Shown: positions 39,752 through 49,050 of the stretch, in pieces
Numbering within the stretch: position 1 is the first letter of the stretch
Layout: each line of letters starts with the position of its first letter
Source of the DNA: Streptomyces aculeolatus
Lineage (GTDB): Bacteria > Actinomycetota > Actinomycetes > Streptomycetales > Streptomycetaceae
Assembly (NCBI RefSeq): GCF_020400605.1
Contig: NZ_JAINRD010000002.1
Span: forward strand, 310,001 to 374,000
Direction: 5' to 3'
Length of the DNA stretch: 64,000 nucleotides
Program-made: the position numbers and the translations under genes
Notes under the pieces: model-generated
The model's input: only the letters and a program-made list of their open reading frames with translations
Databases searched by the model: none
What the model was told of the DNA's origin: nothing

Positions 39752-41143
39752 ATGCCCACCTGTCACGTCCGCAACCCAGGAACCGGCGAGCACCTGGGAG
39801 AGGTACCGCAGTTCACCCCCGAAGACGTCGATCACGTGGCCGAGTCGGCGGTACGCGGGCAGCGTGCCATGGCCGCCATGCCCGCCCACCAGCGTGCCGC
39901 CCGGCTGACCAAGGTCGCCGCCCTGCTCGACGCCCACACCCCCGAACTCGCCGCGCTGCTCGCCGCCGAGAACGGCAAGCCCCTGGCCCAGACATCGGAC
40001 GAACTCGCCGCCGCCGCCCGCATCTTCCGCGGCTTCGCCGGAGAGTCGACCCGGCTGTTCGGGCGCCAGATACCGCTGGACGCCGTACCCGGCCTGGAGC
40101 GCCACCTCGCCGTGACGCTCACCGAGCCGCTCGGCCCGATCGCCGCCCTCGTCCCGTTCAACTACCCCGTCGAGCTGTACGCCCACAAGGCCGCCGCCGC
40201 GCTCGCCGCCGGCAACGCCGTCGTCGTCCAGGCGCCGCTGCGCTGCCCCCTGACCGTGCTGCGCGTCGCCGGACTCGTCGCCGCGGCCGGCTTCCCGCCG
40301 GAGGCGCACCAGGTGTTCACCGGCGGCCCCGACGTCTCCCGCCGGCTCGCCGACGCCCCCGCCATCGCGGCCGTGAGCCTCACGGGCAGCACCGCGGCGG
40401 GCCGCGAGATCGCCCGCCGCGCGGCGGCGACGCTGAAGAAGACCCACCTGGAGCTGGGCGGCAACGACGCGCTCATCGTCTGCGACGACGCCGACGTGGA
40501 CGCCGCCGCCGAGGCCGTCGTCCTCGGCCGGCTGGCCCGCGGCAACGGCCAGATCTGCTGCGCCGTCAAGCGCGTCTACGTCCAGGACGCCGTGCACGAC
40601 GAGTTCGTGGACGCCCTGCTGGCCCGCACCATCCGCCTCAGCGTGGGGGACCAGCTGGCGCCCGGCACCGACGTCGGCCCGCTGATCAGCGAGGAGGCCG
40701 CGGAGCGGGTGGAGACCGCGGTGGCCGCGCTGATCAGGGACGGCGCGCGGCGGGCGGCCGGCGGCTGGCGCAGCAAGGCGTTCTACGAACCGGCGGTGCT
40801 GGTCGACGTCCCCGACGGCAGTCCGGCGCTGGCCGAGGAGATCTTCGGTCCGGTCGCGCCCGTCGCCCGGTTCACGGACCCGATGGACGCGGTCCGGATG
40901 GCCAACGACTCCCCGTACGGGCTGCAGGCCGCCGTCCACACCCGCGACCTGCACCGGGCGTTCGCGATGGCGGGCCGGCTGCGGGTCGGCGGCGTCGTCA
41001 TCAACGGCTCCACCGCGCTGCGCGCCGAGAACCTGCCGTTCGGCGGCCCCGGCGACACCGGCGGCAGCCGGGAGGGACTGCACGACACCGCGCGCGAGTT
41101 CACCCGCGAGAAGACCGTCATCGTGCAGGACGTCCTCGCATGA
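39752..41143 (+). CDS. NAD(P)-dependent aldehyde dehydrogenase
   Basis: 463 residues from an ATG behind GGAGAG. It has the ALDH fold motifs VPFNYPVELYAHKAAAALAAGN, SLTGSTAAGREIA, catalytic Glu in LELGGND, catalytic Cys269 in GNGQICCAVKR and EEIFGPVAPV. It would oxidise a sugar-derived aldehyde (glycolaldehyde-, lactaldehyde- or semialdehyde-like) to the acid. As first gene of an operon whose next three genes are a ribose-type ABC importer (4-bp overlap), it probably handles an intermediate of the imported sugar. Confidence 0.87.
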   Translation: MPTCHVRNPGTGEHLGEVPQFTPEDVDHVAESAVRGQRAMAAMPAHQRAARLTKVAALLDAHTPELAALLAAENGKPLAQTSDELAAAARIFRGFAGESTRLFGRQIPLDAVPGLERHLAVTLTEPLGPIAALVPFNYPVELYAHKAAAALAAGNAVVVQAPLRCPLTVLRVAGLVAAAGFPPEAHQVFTGGPDVSRRLADAPAIAAVSLTGSTAAGREIARRAAATLKKTHLELGGNDALIVCDDADVDAAAEAVVLGRLARGNGQICCAVKRVYVQDAVHDEFVDALLARTIRLSVGDQLAPGTDVGPLISEEAAERVETAVAALIRDGARRAAGGWRSKAFYEPAVLVDVPDGSPALAEEIFGPVAPVARFTDPMDAVRMANDSPYGLQAAVHTRDLHRAFAMAGRLRVGGVVINGSTALRAENLPFGGPGDTGGSREGLHDTAREFTREKTVIVQDVLA

Positions 41144-42696
41144 GCGCCCGGGAGAAGCGCGCCGCCGGGCCCGAGGTGCTGCGGATGAGCGACGTGCACA
41201 AGTCGTACGGCCGCACCGAAGTGCTCCACGGCGTCGACCTCGTCGGGCACGCCGGCGAAGTCCTCGCCCTCGTCGGCGCCAACGGGGCCGGGAAGTCCAC
41301 CCTCATCAAGGTGCTCGCGGGCGCCGAGCCGATGAGCGCCGGCGAACTGCGGGTGGGCGGCGAGCGCGTCGCGTTCGGCTCCCCGCACGCGGCGCAGGCC
41401 CACGGCATCCGCACCGTGCACCAGGAACTGACGCTGGTCCCCGAGCTGTCGGTGACCGAGAACCTGCTGCTCGGCAAGCTGCCCCGGCGCCTCGGCGGGC
41501 TCGTCGACTGGCGCACCGCGCACGCCCGCGCCGCCGAACTCCTCGCGGGCATCGGCTTCGGCGCCGTCGACCCGCGCGCGCGGGCCGGCCGGCTCAGCGT
41601 CGCCCGCCGGCAGATGGTGGAGATCGCCAAGGCGCTGGCGGGGGGCCGCCCCCGGGTCCTGATCCTCGACGAGCCCTCCGCGGTGCTGGCGGGCACCGAC
41701 CTCCAGGCGCTGTTCGCGCTCGTGCGGCGGCTGCGCGCCGAGGGCGTGCTGATCGTCTACGTGTCCCACCGGCTCGCCGAGATCGGGGAGCTGGCCGACT
41801 CGATCGCGGTGCTCAAGGACGGCCGGGTGGTGGCCCGTACGCTGCCCGCGGACACCGACGAGGACCGGCTGATCCGGCTGATGGCCGGCCGCGGCACCGG
41901 GCAGCTGTACCCGGCGAAGCGCACCGAGCCGGGCCCCGCGCTGCTGGAGGTCGAGGGCCTGAGCCGGCCGGGGGAGTTCCGCGACGTGTCGTTCCGGCTG
42001 CACGCCGGCCGGATCACGGGGCTGTTCGGGCTCGTCGGCGCGGGTCGCAGCGAGCTGGTGCGGTGCGTGTTCGGCGCCGAGCCGCCGGCGGCCGGGTCGG
42101 TGCGGGCGCTGCCCGTACGGGACGGTGACGCGCCACCGCCCGCGCCGGGAACGCGGTTCGCCGGGCCGCGCGCGGCGATCGACGCCGGGCTCGCCCTGGT
42201 CACCGAGGACCGCCAGCGCAGCGGTCTCGTGCTCGGGCTGACCGCCGCCGAGAACATCGGCCTGACCACGCTGCGCACCGCCACCCGCGGCCCGCTGCTC
42301 GACGGGCCGCGCCGCCGCCGGGAGGCCGCGGACATGGTGCGCCGGCTGGACATCCGCCCGGCGAACTGCGCCGCGCTGCCCGTGTGGACGCTCAGCGGCG
42401 GCAACCAGCAGAAGGCGGTGCTCGCGAAGTGGCTGCTGACCAAGCCGCGGGTGCTGCTGCTCGACGAGCCGACCAGGGGAGTGGACGTGGCAACGCGCGC
42501 GGAGATCTACCGGACGCTCGACGAACTGGCCCGCGGCGGGATGGCCGTGCTGCTGGTCTCCTCGGACCTCACGGAGGTGATCGGGGCGAGTGACCACGTG
42601 CTGGTGATGCACGAGGGCCGGCTCGTCGCGGACGTGCCGGCGGAGGGCGCCACCGAGGACGGCGTCCTCTCGTACGCGATCGGGCGTGCGGCGTGA
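41140..42696 (+). CDS. Sugar ABC transporter ATP-binding protein (RbsA type)
   Basis: 518 residues with two ABC domains in one chain, as in RbsA/XylG. Domain 1: Walker A GANGAGKST (about 47-55), LSVARRQMVEIAKAL in the signature position, and ILDEPSAVL. Domain 2 has a degenerate Walker A (GLVGAGRSE), signature LSGGNQQKAVLAKWL and LLDEPTRGVDV. The ATG overlaps the aldehyde dehydrogenase stop, and its own stop overlaps the permease start. It energises uptake of a monosaccharide. Confidence 0.92.
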   Translation: MSAREKRAAGPEVLRMSDVHKSYGRTEVLHGVDLVGHAGEVLALVGANGAGKSTLIKVLAGAEPMSAGELRVGGERVAFGSPHAAQAHGIRTVHQELTLVPELSVTENLLLGKLPRRLGGLVDWRTAHARAAELLAGIGFGAVDPRARAGRLSVARRQMVEIAKALAGGRPRVLILDEPSAVLAGTDLQALFALVRRLRAEGVLIVYVSHRLAEIGELADSIAVLKDGRVVARTLPADTDEDRLIRLMAGRGTGQLYPAKRTEPGPALLEVEGLSRPGEFRDVSFRLHAGRITGLFGLVGAGRSELVRCVFGAEPPAAGSVRALPVRDGDAPPPAPGTRFAGPRAAIDAGLALVTEDRQRSGLVLGLTAAENIGLTTLRTATRGPLLDGPRRRREAADMVRRLDIRPANCAALPVWTLSGGNQQKAVLAKWLLTKPRVLLLDEPTRGVDVATRAEIYRTLDELARGGMAVLLVSSDLTEVIGASDHVLVMHEGRLVADVPAEGATEDGVLSYAIGRAA

Positions 42697-43826
42697 ACGG
42701 GCGCCCCTCGGCGGCGGACGCCGCGCGGTCGGCAGAGACCGGCAGGACCGACGCGGCGCCGGACCCCGGGAGCGCCGGGACCACCGGGAGCACCGGGAAG
42801 GAGCCCGCGGACCGGACACCCGCCTCCGCGCCGGCCCGCCTGCGGCTGCCGCGGCTGGTGGTGCGCGGCCGGGACCTCACCGCCGAGGCGGGGATGCTCC
42901 TGCTGCTCGCGGCGTTCGTCGCCGTCGCCGGCTCCACGACCGACGCGTTCCTCACCGACACCAACCTCACCAACCTGATGAAGCAGATGGTGACCACCGG
43001 CCTGCTCGCCTACGGCATGCTCGTGGTCATCGTCACCGGCGGCATCGACCTGTCCGTCGGCTCGGTCGTCGCGCTGACCGGCATCATGGCCGCCGGCCTC
43101 GCCGCCGACATGCCCGTGCCCTTCGCCCTGCTGGCCGGGGTGGCCGTCGGCATCGGCTGCGGGGCGGTCAACGGCACGCTCGTGGCGAGATTCGCGATCG
43201 CCCCGTTCGTGGTGACGCTGGCGGCCCTGACCACGGTGCGCGGGCTGGCGTTCGTCTACTCCGAGACGCCCGTCGCGCCGACCGAGGAGAGCTTCTTCGA
43301 GCTGGGCTCCGCGACCGCCGGGCCGTTTCCCGTCGCCACGCTGATCATGCTCGGCGTCTTCCTCCTCGGCGGGATCTTCCTCACCCGCACCGCGCCCGGC
43401 CGGGCGCTCGTCGCCATCGGCGGCAACGCCGAGGCGGTGCGCCTCGCGGGGATCGGGGTGCGCCGGCACCTCGTGCTCGCGTACACGATCAGCGGCGCCT
43501 GCGCAGGGCTGGCCGGCGTCATCCTGGCCAGCCGGGTGGGCATCGCGCAGCCCAGCGTGGGCACCGCGTTCGAGCTGGACGCCATCGCCGCCTGCGTGAT
43601 CGGCGGCGCGAGCCTGGCCGGCGGCAAGGGCTCGGTCCGCGCCACCTTCGCGGGCGTCCTGCTGCTGGCCCTCATCAACAACCTGCTGAACCTCCACAAC
43701 GTGCAGAGCTTCTGGCAGCAGGTCCTCAAGGGCCTGATCATCGTGGCCGTCATCCTCGTGCAGCGCGCCGGCCGGCTGCGCGGCGGGAGCGGCGGCACCG
43801 ACCGAACGAAGGCGAGTACGACATGA
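42693..43826 (+). CDS. Sugar ABC transporter permease (RbsC type)
   Basis: 377 residues starting at a GTG that overlaps the preceding stop. The first 55 residues are a hydrophilic Gly/Thr/Pro-rich extension, unusual for the family. Eight to ten TM helices follow, with the family motifs GGIDLSVGSVVALTGIMAA, NGTLVARFAIAPFVVTLA, IGGNAEAVRLAGI and ACVIGGASLAGGKGS. It forms the membrane channel for the ATPase and binding protein of the same operon. Confidence 0.9.
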   Translation: MNGRPSAADAARSAETGRTDAAPDPGSAGTTGSTGKEPADRTPASAPARLRLPRLVVRGRDLTAEAGMLLLLAAFVAVAGSTTDAFLTDTNLTNLMKQMVTTGLLAYGMLVVIVTGGIDLSVGSVVALTGIMAAGLAADMPVPFALLAGVAVGIGCGAVNGTLVARFAIAPFVVTLAALTTVRGLAFVYSETPVAPTEESFFELGSATAGPFPVATLIMLGVFLLGGIFLTRTAPGRALVAIGGNAEAVRLAGIGVRRHLVLAYTISGACAGLAGVILASRVGIAQPSVGTAFELDAIAACVIGGASLAGGKGSVRATFAGVLLLALINNLLNLHNVQSFWQQVLKGLIIVAVILVQRAGRLRGGSGGTDRTKASTT

Positions 43827-44791
43827 TCCGCATCCGTACGGCCGGGGCGCTCGCCGCCGGCCTCCTCACCGCCACCGCGCTGGCCGGCTGCTCCGACGAC
43901 TCCGGCGGCTCCGGCGGGGACGGCTCGTACACCGTGGGCGTCGCCAACTTCACCCTCAGCGGCCCCTACTTCAACGGCATGGACAAGGCGATCGAGGCCC
44001 GGGCGAAGAAGAAGGGCGTCGAGGTCCGCTCCACCGACGCGGGCGGCGACGCCGCCAAGCTTGCCGCCAACGTGGACGACATGCTCGCCAAGGGCGTCGA
44101 CGCCGTGATCGTCTCCGGCGGCCCGCTGGAGTCGGCGCCCGCGGTGCTGAACGCCATCAAGGCCGCCGGCAAGCCGGCCGTGCTGGTCGACCGGAAGTTC
44201 CAGACCGGCGACTACACGAGCTGGATCGGCCCGGACAACGAGGCCATCGGCAGGCAGAACGGCGACTTCCTGCTGGAGCGGCTGCCCGACGGCGGCAAGG
44301 TCGCGATCATCAAGGGCGGCCCCGCGGACAACAGCATCGGTCTGGCCCGTACCGACGGGGTGAAGCAGGCCCTCGACGGCGCGCCCGGCATCGAGCTGGT
44401 CGAGGCGCCCGGCTTCGGCGACTGGACCACCGACGGCGGGCTGAAGGTCATGGAGGACCTGCTCGCCGCCCACTCCGACCTCGACGCGGTGTTCTGCGAG
44501 AACGACGCGATGTGCCTGGGCGCGCAGCGCGCCGTCGCGGACGCCGGACGCGAGAAGGACATCGTGCTGGCCGGCGTGGACGGCCAGACGGAGGCCGTGA
44601 AGGCGATCCTCGACGGCACCAACTACCTGGTCACCGGGCTCAACGACGCGGACGAGATCGGCAGCCTCGGCCTCGACCGCGCCGTCCAGATCCTCGACGG
44701 CGAGGAGACCGAGAAGGACACCGTCGTCCCCGCGCCGATGGTGACCGAGGACAACGCGAAGAAGTACTACGACCCCGACGGGAACTTCTGA
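43823..44791 (+). CDS. Sugar-binding lipoprotein of ABC transporter (RbsB type)
   Basis: 322 residues, overlapping the permease gene by 4 bp. A lipobox (TALAGC) makes Cys23 the lipidated residue. The mature protein is a periplasmic-binding-protein-like family 4 fold: YTVGVANFTLSGPYFNGMDKAIE, GVDAVIVSGGPLES, IGPDNEAIGRQNGDF, IKGGPADNSIGLARTDGVKQAL and ENDAMCLGAQRAV. It captures the sugar outside the membrane. The ligand cannot be named from the sequence. Confidence 0.9.
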   Translation: MIRIRTAGALAAGLLTATALAGCSDDSGGSGGDGSYTVGVANFTLSGPYFNGMDKAIEARAKKKGVEVRSTDAGGDAAKLAANVDDMLAKGVDAVIVSGGPLESAPAVLNAIKAAGKPAVLVDRKFQTGDYTSWIGPDNEAIGRQNGDFLLERLPDGGKVAIIKGGPADNSIGLARTDGVKQALDGAPGIELVEAPGFGDWTTDGGLKVMEDLLAAHSDLDAVFCENDAMCLGAQRAVADAGREKDIVLAGVDGQTEAVKAILDGTNYLVTGLNDADEIGSLGLDRAVQILDGEETEKDTVVPAPMVTEDNAKKYYDPDGNF

Positions 44792-46311
44792 TGACGTCTA
44801 CGTCCCGACCCCCCGCCCGCTCCGGCGGACTCGCCGCCCGCTCCCGCCGCGCCGGCCTCGCGCTCGCCGCCGGCGCCCTGGCGCTCACCCCCGCCCTCCA
44901 GGGCGGCACGGCGACGGCCTCGGCCGCGCCCGAGGGCGCCGCCGCCGGCTCCGCGGTGGAGTGGCAGCTGCTGCACGAGGAGGACTTCGCCGACCCGCTG
45001 GACCCCGACGGCGCGTCCTGGACCCGCGAGACCTACGACGAGCCGTTCGACACGATCATGGACGACAACGGCCAGTGGTACCGCAACGACTACGGTCCCG
45101 ACTGGGAGGAGGCGATGGGCTCCTTCGACACGTACCGCAAGGAGTTCCCGGTCGGCGACGGCGGCTGGCTGACGGCCTCGCTCTCGGCCCGCGACTGGAA
45201 CAAGGACGGCGAGATCGAGGAGCCGCCGTCGATCACCAACGGCACCGCGGGCGGCGACCCCGTCGCCCGGCTCGACGTGCCCGACCACACCGGCGGCGCC
45301 ATCCTGCGGCCCACCGAGCAACTGCCCGACGAGTACCGCATCGAGTACAGGCTGAAGACGCTGGACTTCGGCGGCAAGCGCAACGGCTCCATCGAGTACG
45401 ACGGCCGGATCAACGGCTACGGCGCCGAGGGCTGCAAGACGCAGCACCCCTGGGGCGAGGGCTCGAACAGCCCCGGCTGGGAGGGCGACGCCTCCGCGCC
45501 GTACTGCGAGTGGCAGGACGTGCGCGAGGGCCCGTACGGCTACAACGGCTTCCACTACATGTCGATCGTCGACTTCCCCGATCCCGCGCCCCGCAACAAC
45601 CACTTCTGGCACTACCGCCGCAAGGTGCTCATGGACTCCTTCGCCCAGCACCCCGACCGTGTCGGCGGCGGCACCGGCGGCCGGATCTGCGACGCCTCGA
45701 CCGCGCAGTACTACGACTACAAGGACAGCAGCTTCAACACCGTCAACATGTGGATCAGCGGGATGCCCAACTGGACCCCGGGCCAGGGCGGGCTCGCCGG
45801 GAACTCGCAGTGGTTCATGTCGAGCTGCTCCGGCGGCGTCGCCGAGCAGCAGCTCTCCTCCGCGGGCGAGCTGCAGCCGGAGCTGATGCCGAACGAGGAC
45901 TACACCTTCGCCATCGAGCGCGACGCCACCGGCTACACCTTGGAGGCCAGCGGCAACTTCGCCCGCGCCGGTCGGCAGACGCTCCGCTTCCACCGGCCGT
46001 TCGTCGTGGGCGATGCGCCGATCTGGCACTACAACACCAAGCCGGAGGAGTACGACGGCCGGTTCAACGGCGACCTGGTGCAGAACGACAAGAACGGCAG
46101 CACCACCTGGGCGGACCAGTGGCCGCAGGGCTCGGCCTACCCCGACTCGTTCGTGATCGGCGACCTCTACACCAACGTCTACGAGGGCAGCGCCAGCCTG
46201 ACCGACCTGAAGATGTTCGTGCCGCAGGACCAGGACGACAACCAGGACGGCGACCAGGACGGGGACCAGGACGACAACCAGGACGAGGACCAGGACGAGG
46301 ACCAGGGCTGA
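44791..46311 (+). CDS. Secreted protein with acidic DQ-rich tail, in sugar-transport operon
   Basis: 506 residues; its ATG shares one base with the RbsB-type stop (TGATG). Signal peptide about 1-46. The body (about 55-475) is rich in Trp, Tyr and Asp and has the look of a concanavalin-like beta-sandwich (YRIEYRLKTLDFGGKRNGSIEYDG, GYNGFHYMSIVDFP, NTVNMWISGMP, FVIGDLYTNVYEGSASLTDLKMF), possibly a glycoside-binding or hydrolase-like protein. No certain catalytic pair is recognised. The last ~28 residues are a repetitive Asp/Gln/Asn tail. Being in the operon of a sugar importer suggests it releases or binds the same sugar outside the cell. Confidence 0.75.
   Translation: MTSTSRPPARSGGLAARSRRAGLALAAGALALTPALQGGTATASAAPEGAAAGSAVEWQLLHEEDFADPLDPDGASWTRETYDEPFDTIMDDNGQWYRNDYGPDWEEAMGSFDTYRKEFPVGDGGWLTASLSARDWNKDGEIEEPPSITNGTAGGDPVARLDVPDHTGGAILRPTEQLPDEYRIEYRLKTLDFGGKRNGSIEYDGRINGYGAEGCKTQHPWGEGSNSPGWEGDASAPYCEWQDVREGPYGYNGFHYMSIVDFPDPAPRNNHFWHYRRKVLMDSFAQHPDRVGGGTGGRICDASTAQYYDYKDSSFNTVNMWISGMPNWTPGQGGLAGNSQWFMSSCSGGVAEQQLSSAGELQPELMPNEDYTFAIERDATGYTLEASGNFARAGRQTLRFHRPFVVGDAPIWHYNTKPEEYDGRFNGDLVQNDKNGSTTWADQWPQGSAYPDSFVIGDLYTNVYEGSASLTDLKMFVPQDQDDNQDGDQDGDQDDNQDEDQDEDQG
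46228..46308 (+). repeat. Degenerate tandem repeat encoding the DQ-rich tail
   Basis: Short GACCAGGAC/GACAACCAGGAC units repeat about nine times at the 3' end of the secreted-protein gene, so tail length may vary between strains. Confidence 0.6.
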
Positions 46312-46374
46312 GGGAGGCCCTGCCGGGGACGGCGGCGGGCGATCGGTCCGGGAGGGTTGTTATCCTCTCATGAC

Positions 46375-47154
46375 ATGCAGTCAAGTATCGATCGTTCGTC
46401 GCTGCTCCCCTTCTACCACCAGCTCAAGCAGATCCTCCTGGGCGAGATGGAGAGCCGCGAGCTGGGGCCCGGCGACCGGCTGCCGGGGGACCACGAGCTG
46501 TGCGAACGCTACGGGGTCTCCCGGACGGTCGTCCGCCAGGCCCTCGCGGAGCTGGAGTCCGAAGGGGTCATCGAGCGGATCAAGGGCCGCGGCACCTTCG
46601 TCGCCCACCCCAAGACCCCCGAGGGCCTGGTCCAGTCCCTCACCGGGCTGTACGAGGACGTCGCCGCCCGCGGCGGACACCTGCGCAGCCAGGTCCGGAG
46701 GCTCGAAGTCGTCCCGGCGGACGCGCAGGTCGCCGGCGAGCTGGAGGTGCCGCCCGGGCACCCGGTGATCGTCATCGAGCGGCTGCGGTTCGTCGAGGAG
46801 GAGCCGTGGGTGCTCACGATCACCCACGTCCCGCAGGAGGTCGCCCCAGGCCTCGTCGACGAGGACCTCACCCAGGAGTCGCTGTACGCGCTGCTGGAGG
46901 GCCGCTTCGGGGTGCGGCTCGTGCAGGGCCGCCGCTCGGTGGAGGCGGCGGTGGCCTCCGCGGAACTGGCCCGCAGCCTCGGCGTCAACCGGGGCGCCCC
47001 GGTGCTCGTGCTGCGCAGCGTCAGCGTCGGCGAGCAGGGCCGTCCGGTCGAGAGCTTCGTCGCCTTCCACCGCGGCGACCGCAGCCGCTTCGAGGTGGAG
47101 CTGTCCCGGCAGTCGGGCGCCCCGCCCCGCCCGCTGATGATCGTCACCGACTGA
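46375..47154 (+). CDS. GntR-family (HutC/UTRA) transcriptional regulator
   Basis: 259 residues. The winged helix spans about 8-75 (PGDRLPGDHELCERYGVSRTVVRQALAELESEGVIERIKGRGTFV), and the C-terminal ~95-250 region is a UTRA ligand domain. A TATCCT -10 (46361-46366) lies 9 bp before the ATG and no ribosome-binding site is near, so the mRNA may be leaderless. TGACATGCAGTCA (46371-46383) at the start codon could be an autoregulatory site. It sits between two sugar operons and probably controls one or both. Effector is presumably a sugar phosphate. Confidence 0.87.
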   Translation: MQSSIDRSSLLPFYHQLKQILLGEMESRELGPGDRLPGDHELCERYGVSRTVVRQALAELESEGVIERIKGRGTFVAHPKTPEGLVQSLTGLYEDVAARGGHLRSQVRRLEVVPADAQVAGELEVPPGHPVIVIERLRFVEEEPWVLTITHVPQEVAPGLVDEDLTQESLYALLEGRFGVRLVQGRRSVEAAVASAELARSLGVNRGAPVLVLRSVSVGEQGRPVESFVAFHRGDRSRFEVELSRQSGAPPRPLMIVTD

Positions 47155-47279
47155 CGCCCCAGGGGCCCTGTCCGTCCCGTACGCCCCCTGCACCCCGACC
47201 TTCGCGGCCGGTCCGCTCACCCGAGCGGGCCGGCCGCTGACGCGTGCGCGGGGAGCGGGAGGGGCCGCTGCGGGAACCC

Positions 47280-47309
47280 TTGACATCCTGACCGTACAGG
47301 ATGTCAAAT
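47280..47309 (+). promoter_or_regulatory. Promoter with 28-bp palindromic operator before the second sugar operon
   Basis: TTGACATCCTG (47280-47290) and CAGGATGTCAA (47297-47307) are perfect 11-bp arms around a 6-bp centre. The left arm contains a TTGACA -35, and TCAAAT (47304-47309) at an 18-bp spacer is a plausible -10, so a bound protein would block RNA polymerase. The adjacent GntR regulator is the obvious candidate. Confidence 0.65.
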
Positions 47310-47368
47310 GACCAGGTCGTCACGCTGACGCCCTCCGGAAACACCCCGCACGACCCCAGGAGGCCACG

Positions 47369-48010
47369 GTGCCGTCATACGCATCGCCCCCCATCGAGCC
47401 GAGTCTCATCACCTTCGATCCGCGGGCCGGCGGCATGAGCCCGTCGGGCCCGGTGCTCACCCGGCGCATGTCCGATCTCGACGGCCTCTTCGCCGACGGC
47501 GACGCCTGGCGCGCCGCGGTACGGGACGGCGGCGACCCCGTCGTGTACGACGTCGCCTCCTCGCCCGTACCGGAGGCGGAGGGCGAGCTGCCGCAGTCGA
47601 TCACCACGATCCGGCCGGGCACGGTCGGCGGCGAGTTCCACATGACCAAGGGCCACCAGCACCCCAACCCGCAGGGCGAGATCTACCTCGGCCTCGCGGG
47701 CACCGGCGGGCTGCTGCTCTTCGACGGCGACCGGCCGCAGTGGATCGACATGTACCCGGGCGCCATCGGCTACATCCCGCCGGGCTGGGCGCACCGCAGC
47801 GTCAACACCGGCGACGAGCCGTACCGCTTCCTGGCCGTCTACCCCGGCAACGCCGGCCACGACTACGGCTGGGTCCTCGCCCACGGCATGGGTTACCGCG
47901 CCCGGCGCGCCCCGGACGGCGGCGCGCCCCTGCTCGTCCCCTTCACCGCACCGTCCCCCTCGGCACCCTCGTCCTCTCCCTCCCCCACGTCCCCCAGCAA
48001 CCAGGAGTAG
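47369..48010 (+). CDS. Cupin-type glucose-6-phosphate isomerase
   Basis: 213 residues from a GTG behind AGGAGG. It carries the metal-binding cupin signature of archaeal-type phosphoglucose isomerase: IRPGTVGGEFHMTKGHQHPNPQGEIYLGLAG with two His and a Glu, and a later His in IPPGWAHRSVN. The last ~25 residues are a Ser/Pro-rich tail. In archaea this enzyme interconverts glucose-6-P and fructose-6-P; in a sugar ABC operon it probably isomerises the phosphorylated imported sugar. First gene of the second sugar operon. Confidence 0.88.
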   Translation: MPSYASPPIEPSLITFDPRAGGMSPSGPVLTRRMSDLDGLFADGDAWRAAVRDGGDPVVYDVASSPVPEAEGELPQSITTIRPGTVGGEFHMTKGHQHPNPQGEIYLGLAGTGGLLLFDGDRPQWIDMYPGAIGYIPPGWAHRSVNTGDEPYRFLAVYPGNAGHDYGWVLAHGMGYRARRAPDGGAPLLVPFTAPSPSAPSSSPSPTSPSNQE

Positions 48011-48012
48011 CC

Positions 48013-49041
48013 ATGGCGCGCATCCGTTTCGTCTCCTCGGGGGTGGCCGCAGCCCTGGCCGTGGTCTTCGCGGCCGGCGGCGTCGCCGCCGGGAAGGCGG
48101 CGTTCGACGACTCCGGGTCCTCCTCGGGCGGCGGCGCCGCGGTCGGCGGCACCAAGGTCGACGTCATCACCAAGGCCACCGACTCCGACTTCTGGCAGTC
48201 GATGCTCGCCGGCTCCAAGCAGGCGGGCGACGACTTCGGCATCGACCTCGGCCTCTTCGGCCCCACCTCGGAGACCGACATCGAGGAGCAGGTCAGCCTG
48301 GTCGAGAACTCCATCTCCCGGGGCGCCGACGCCATCGTGCTGGCCTCGAACTCCTCCACCGCGCTCAACAGCGCCGTGGACCGGGCCCGCGACGCCGGCA
48401 TCAAGGTGATCACCGTCGACAACGCGATCACCACCGAGGCCGAGGGGTTCATCGGCACCGACAACGTCAAGGCCGGCGAACAGGCCGGGGTGCGCATGTG
48501 TGAACTGCTCACCGACAAGGGCCAGGAGGACGGCAAGATCCTCCACGAGAGCTCGACCTCCGGGCAGCAGGTCCTCGTCGACCGGTTCAACGGCTTCAAG
48601 AGCGGCCTGGCCGCCGAGTGCCCCGACGCCGAGATCATCCAGACCTCCGTCAACGACAACGACCTCAACAAGGCCGTCTCCCAGGTCAACGACGCCCTCA
48701 CCGCGACGCCCGACCTCGCCGGGGTCTTCGCCGACAACAACACCTCCGGCACCGGCGCCGCCAAGGCCGTCGCCGAGCGCAACGCGAGCGACCGCGTGTC
48801 CGTCGTCGCCTTCGACTCCGACCCCGCTGAGATCGCGGGCGTACGCGACGGGTCCATCGACGCGATCATCGTCCAGAACCCGTTCTTCTTCGGCTACCAG
48901 GGCGTCGTCGAGGCCGCGATGGCCGCGGGCGACAGCACGCCGCCCGTCCGGCTCGACCCGGGCGCCGTGGTCATCGACAAGTCGACCGTGGACGAGGAGC
49001 AGTACGAGCAGCTGCTCAACCCGCCCAAGACCAAGGGCTGA
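48013..49041 (+). CDS. Sugar ABC transporter substrate-binding protein (RbsB type)
   Basis: 342 residues from an ATG 3 bp after the isomerase stop, with AGGAG inside that gene's end. The N-terminal TM/signal segment (about 5-27) has no lipobox Cys, so it is either released or anchored by the uncleaved helix. The binding fold shows DVITKATDSDFWQSMLAG, NSISRGADAIVLASNSS, FIGTDNVKAGEQAG and VFADNNTSGTGAAKAV. It belongs with the ATPase and permease genes that follow. Confidence 0.88.
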   Translation: MARIRFVSSGVAAALAVVFAAGGVAAGKAAFDDSGSSSGGGAAVGGTKVDVITKATDSDFWQSMLAGSKQAGDDFGIDLGLFGPTSETDIEEQVSLVENSISRGADAIVLASNSSTALNSAVDRARDAGIKVITVDNAITTEAEGFIGTDNVKAGEQAGVRMCELLTDKGQEDGKILHESSTSGQQVLVDRFNGFKSGLAAECPDAEIIQTSVNDNDLNKAVSQVNDALTATPDLAGVFADNNTSGTGAAKAVAERNASDRVSVVAFDSDPAEIAGVRDGSIDAIIVQNPFFFGYQGVVEAAMAAGDSTPPVRLDPGAVVIDKSTVDEEQYEQLLNPPKTKG

Positions 49042-49050
49042 GGGCCGGCC

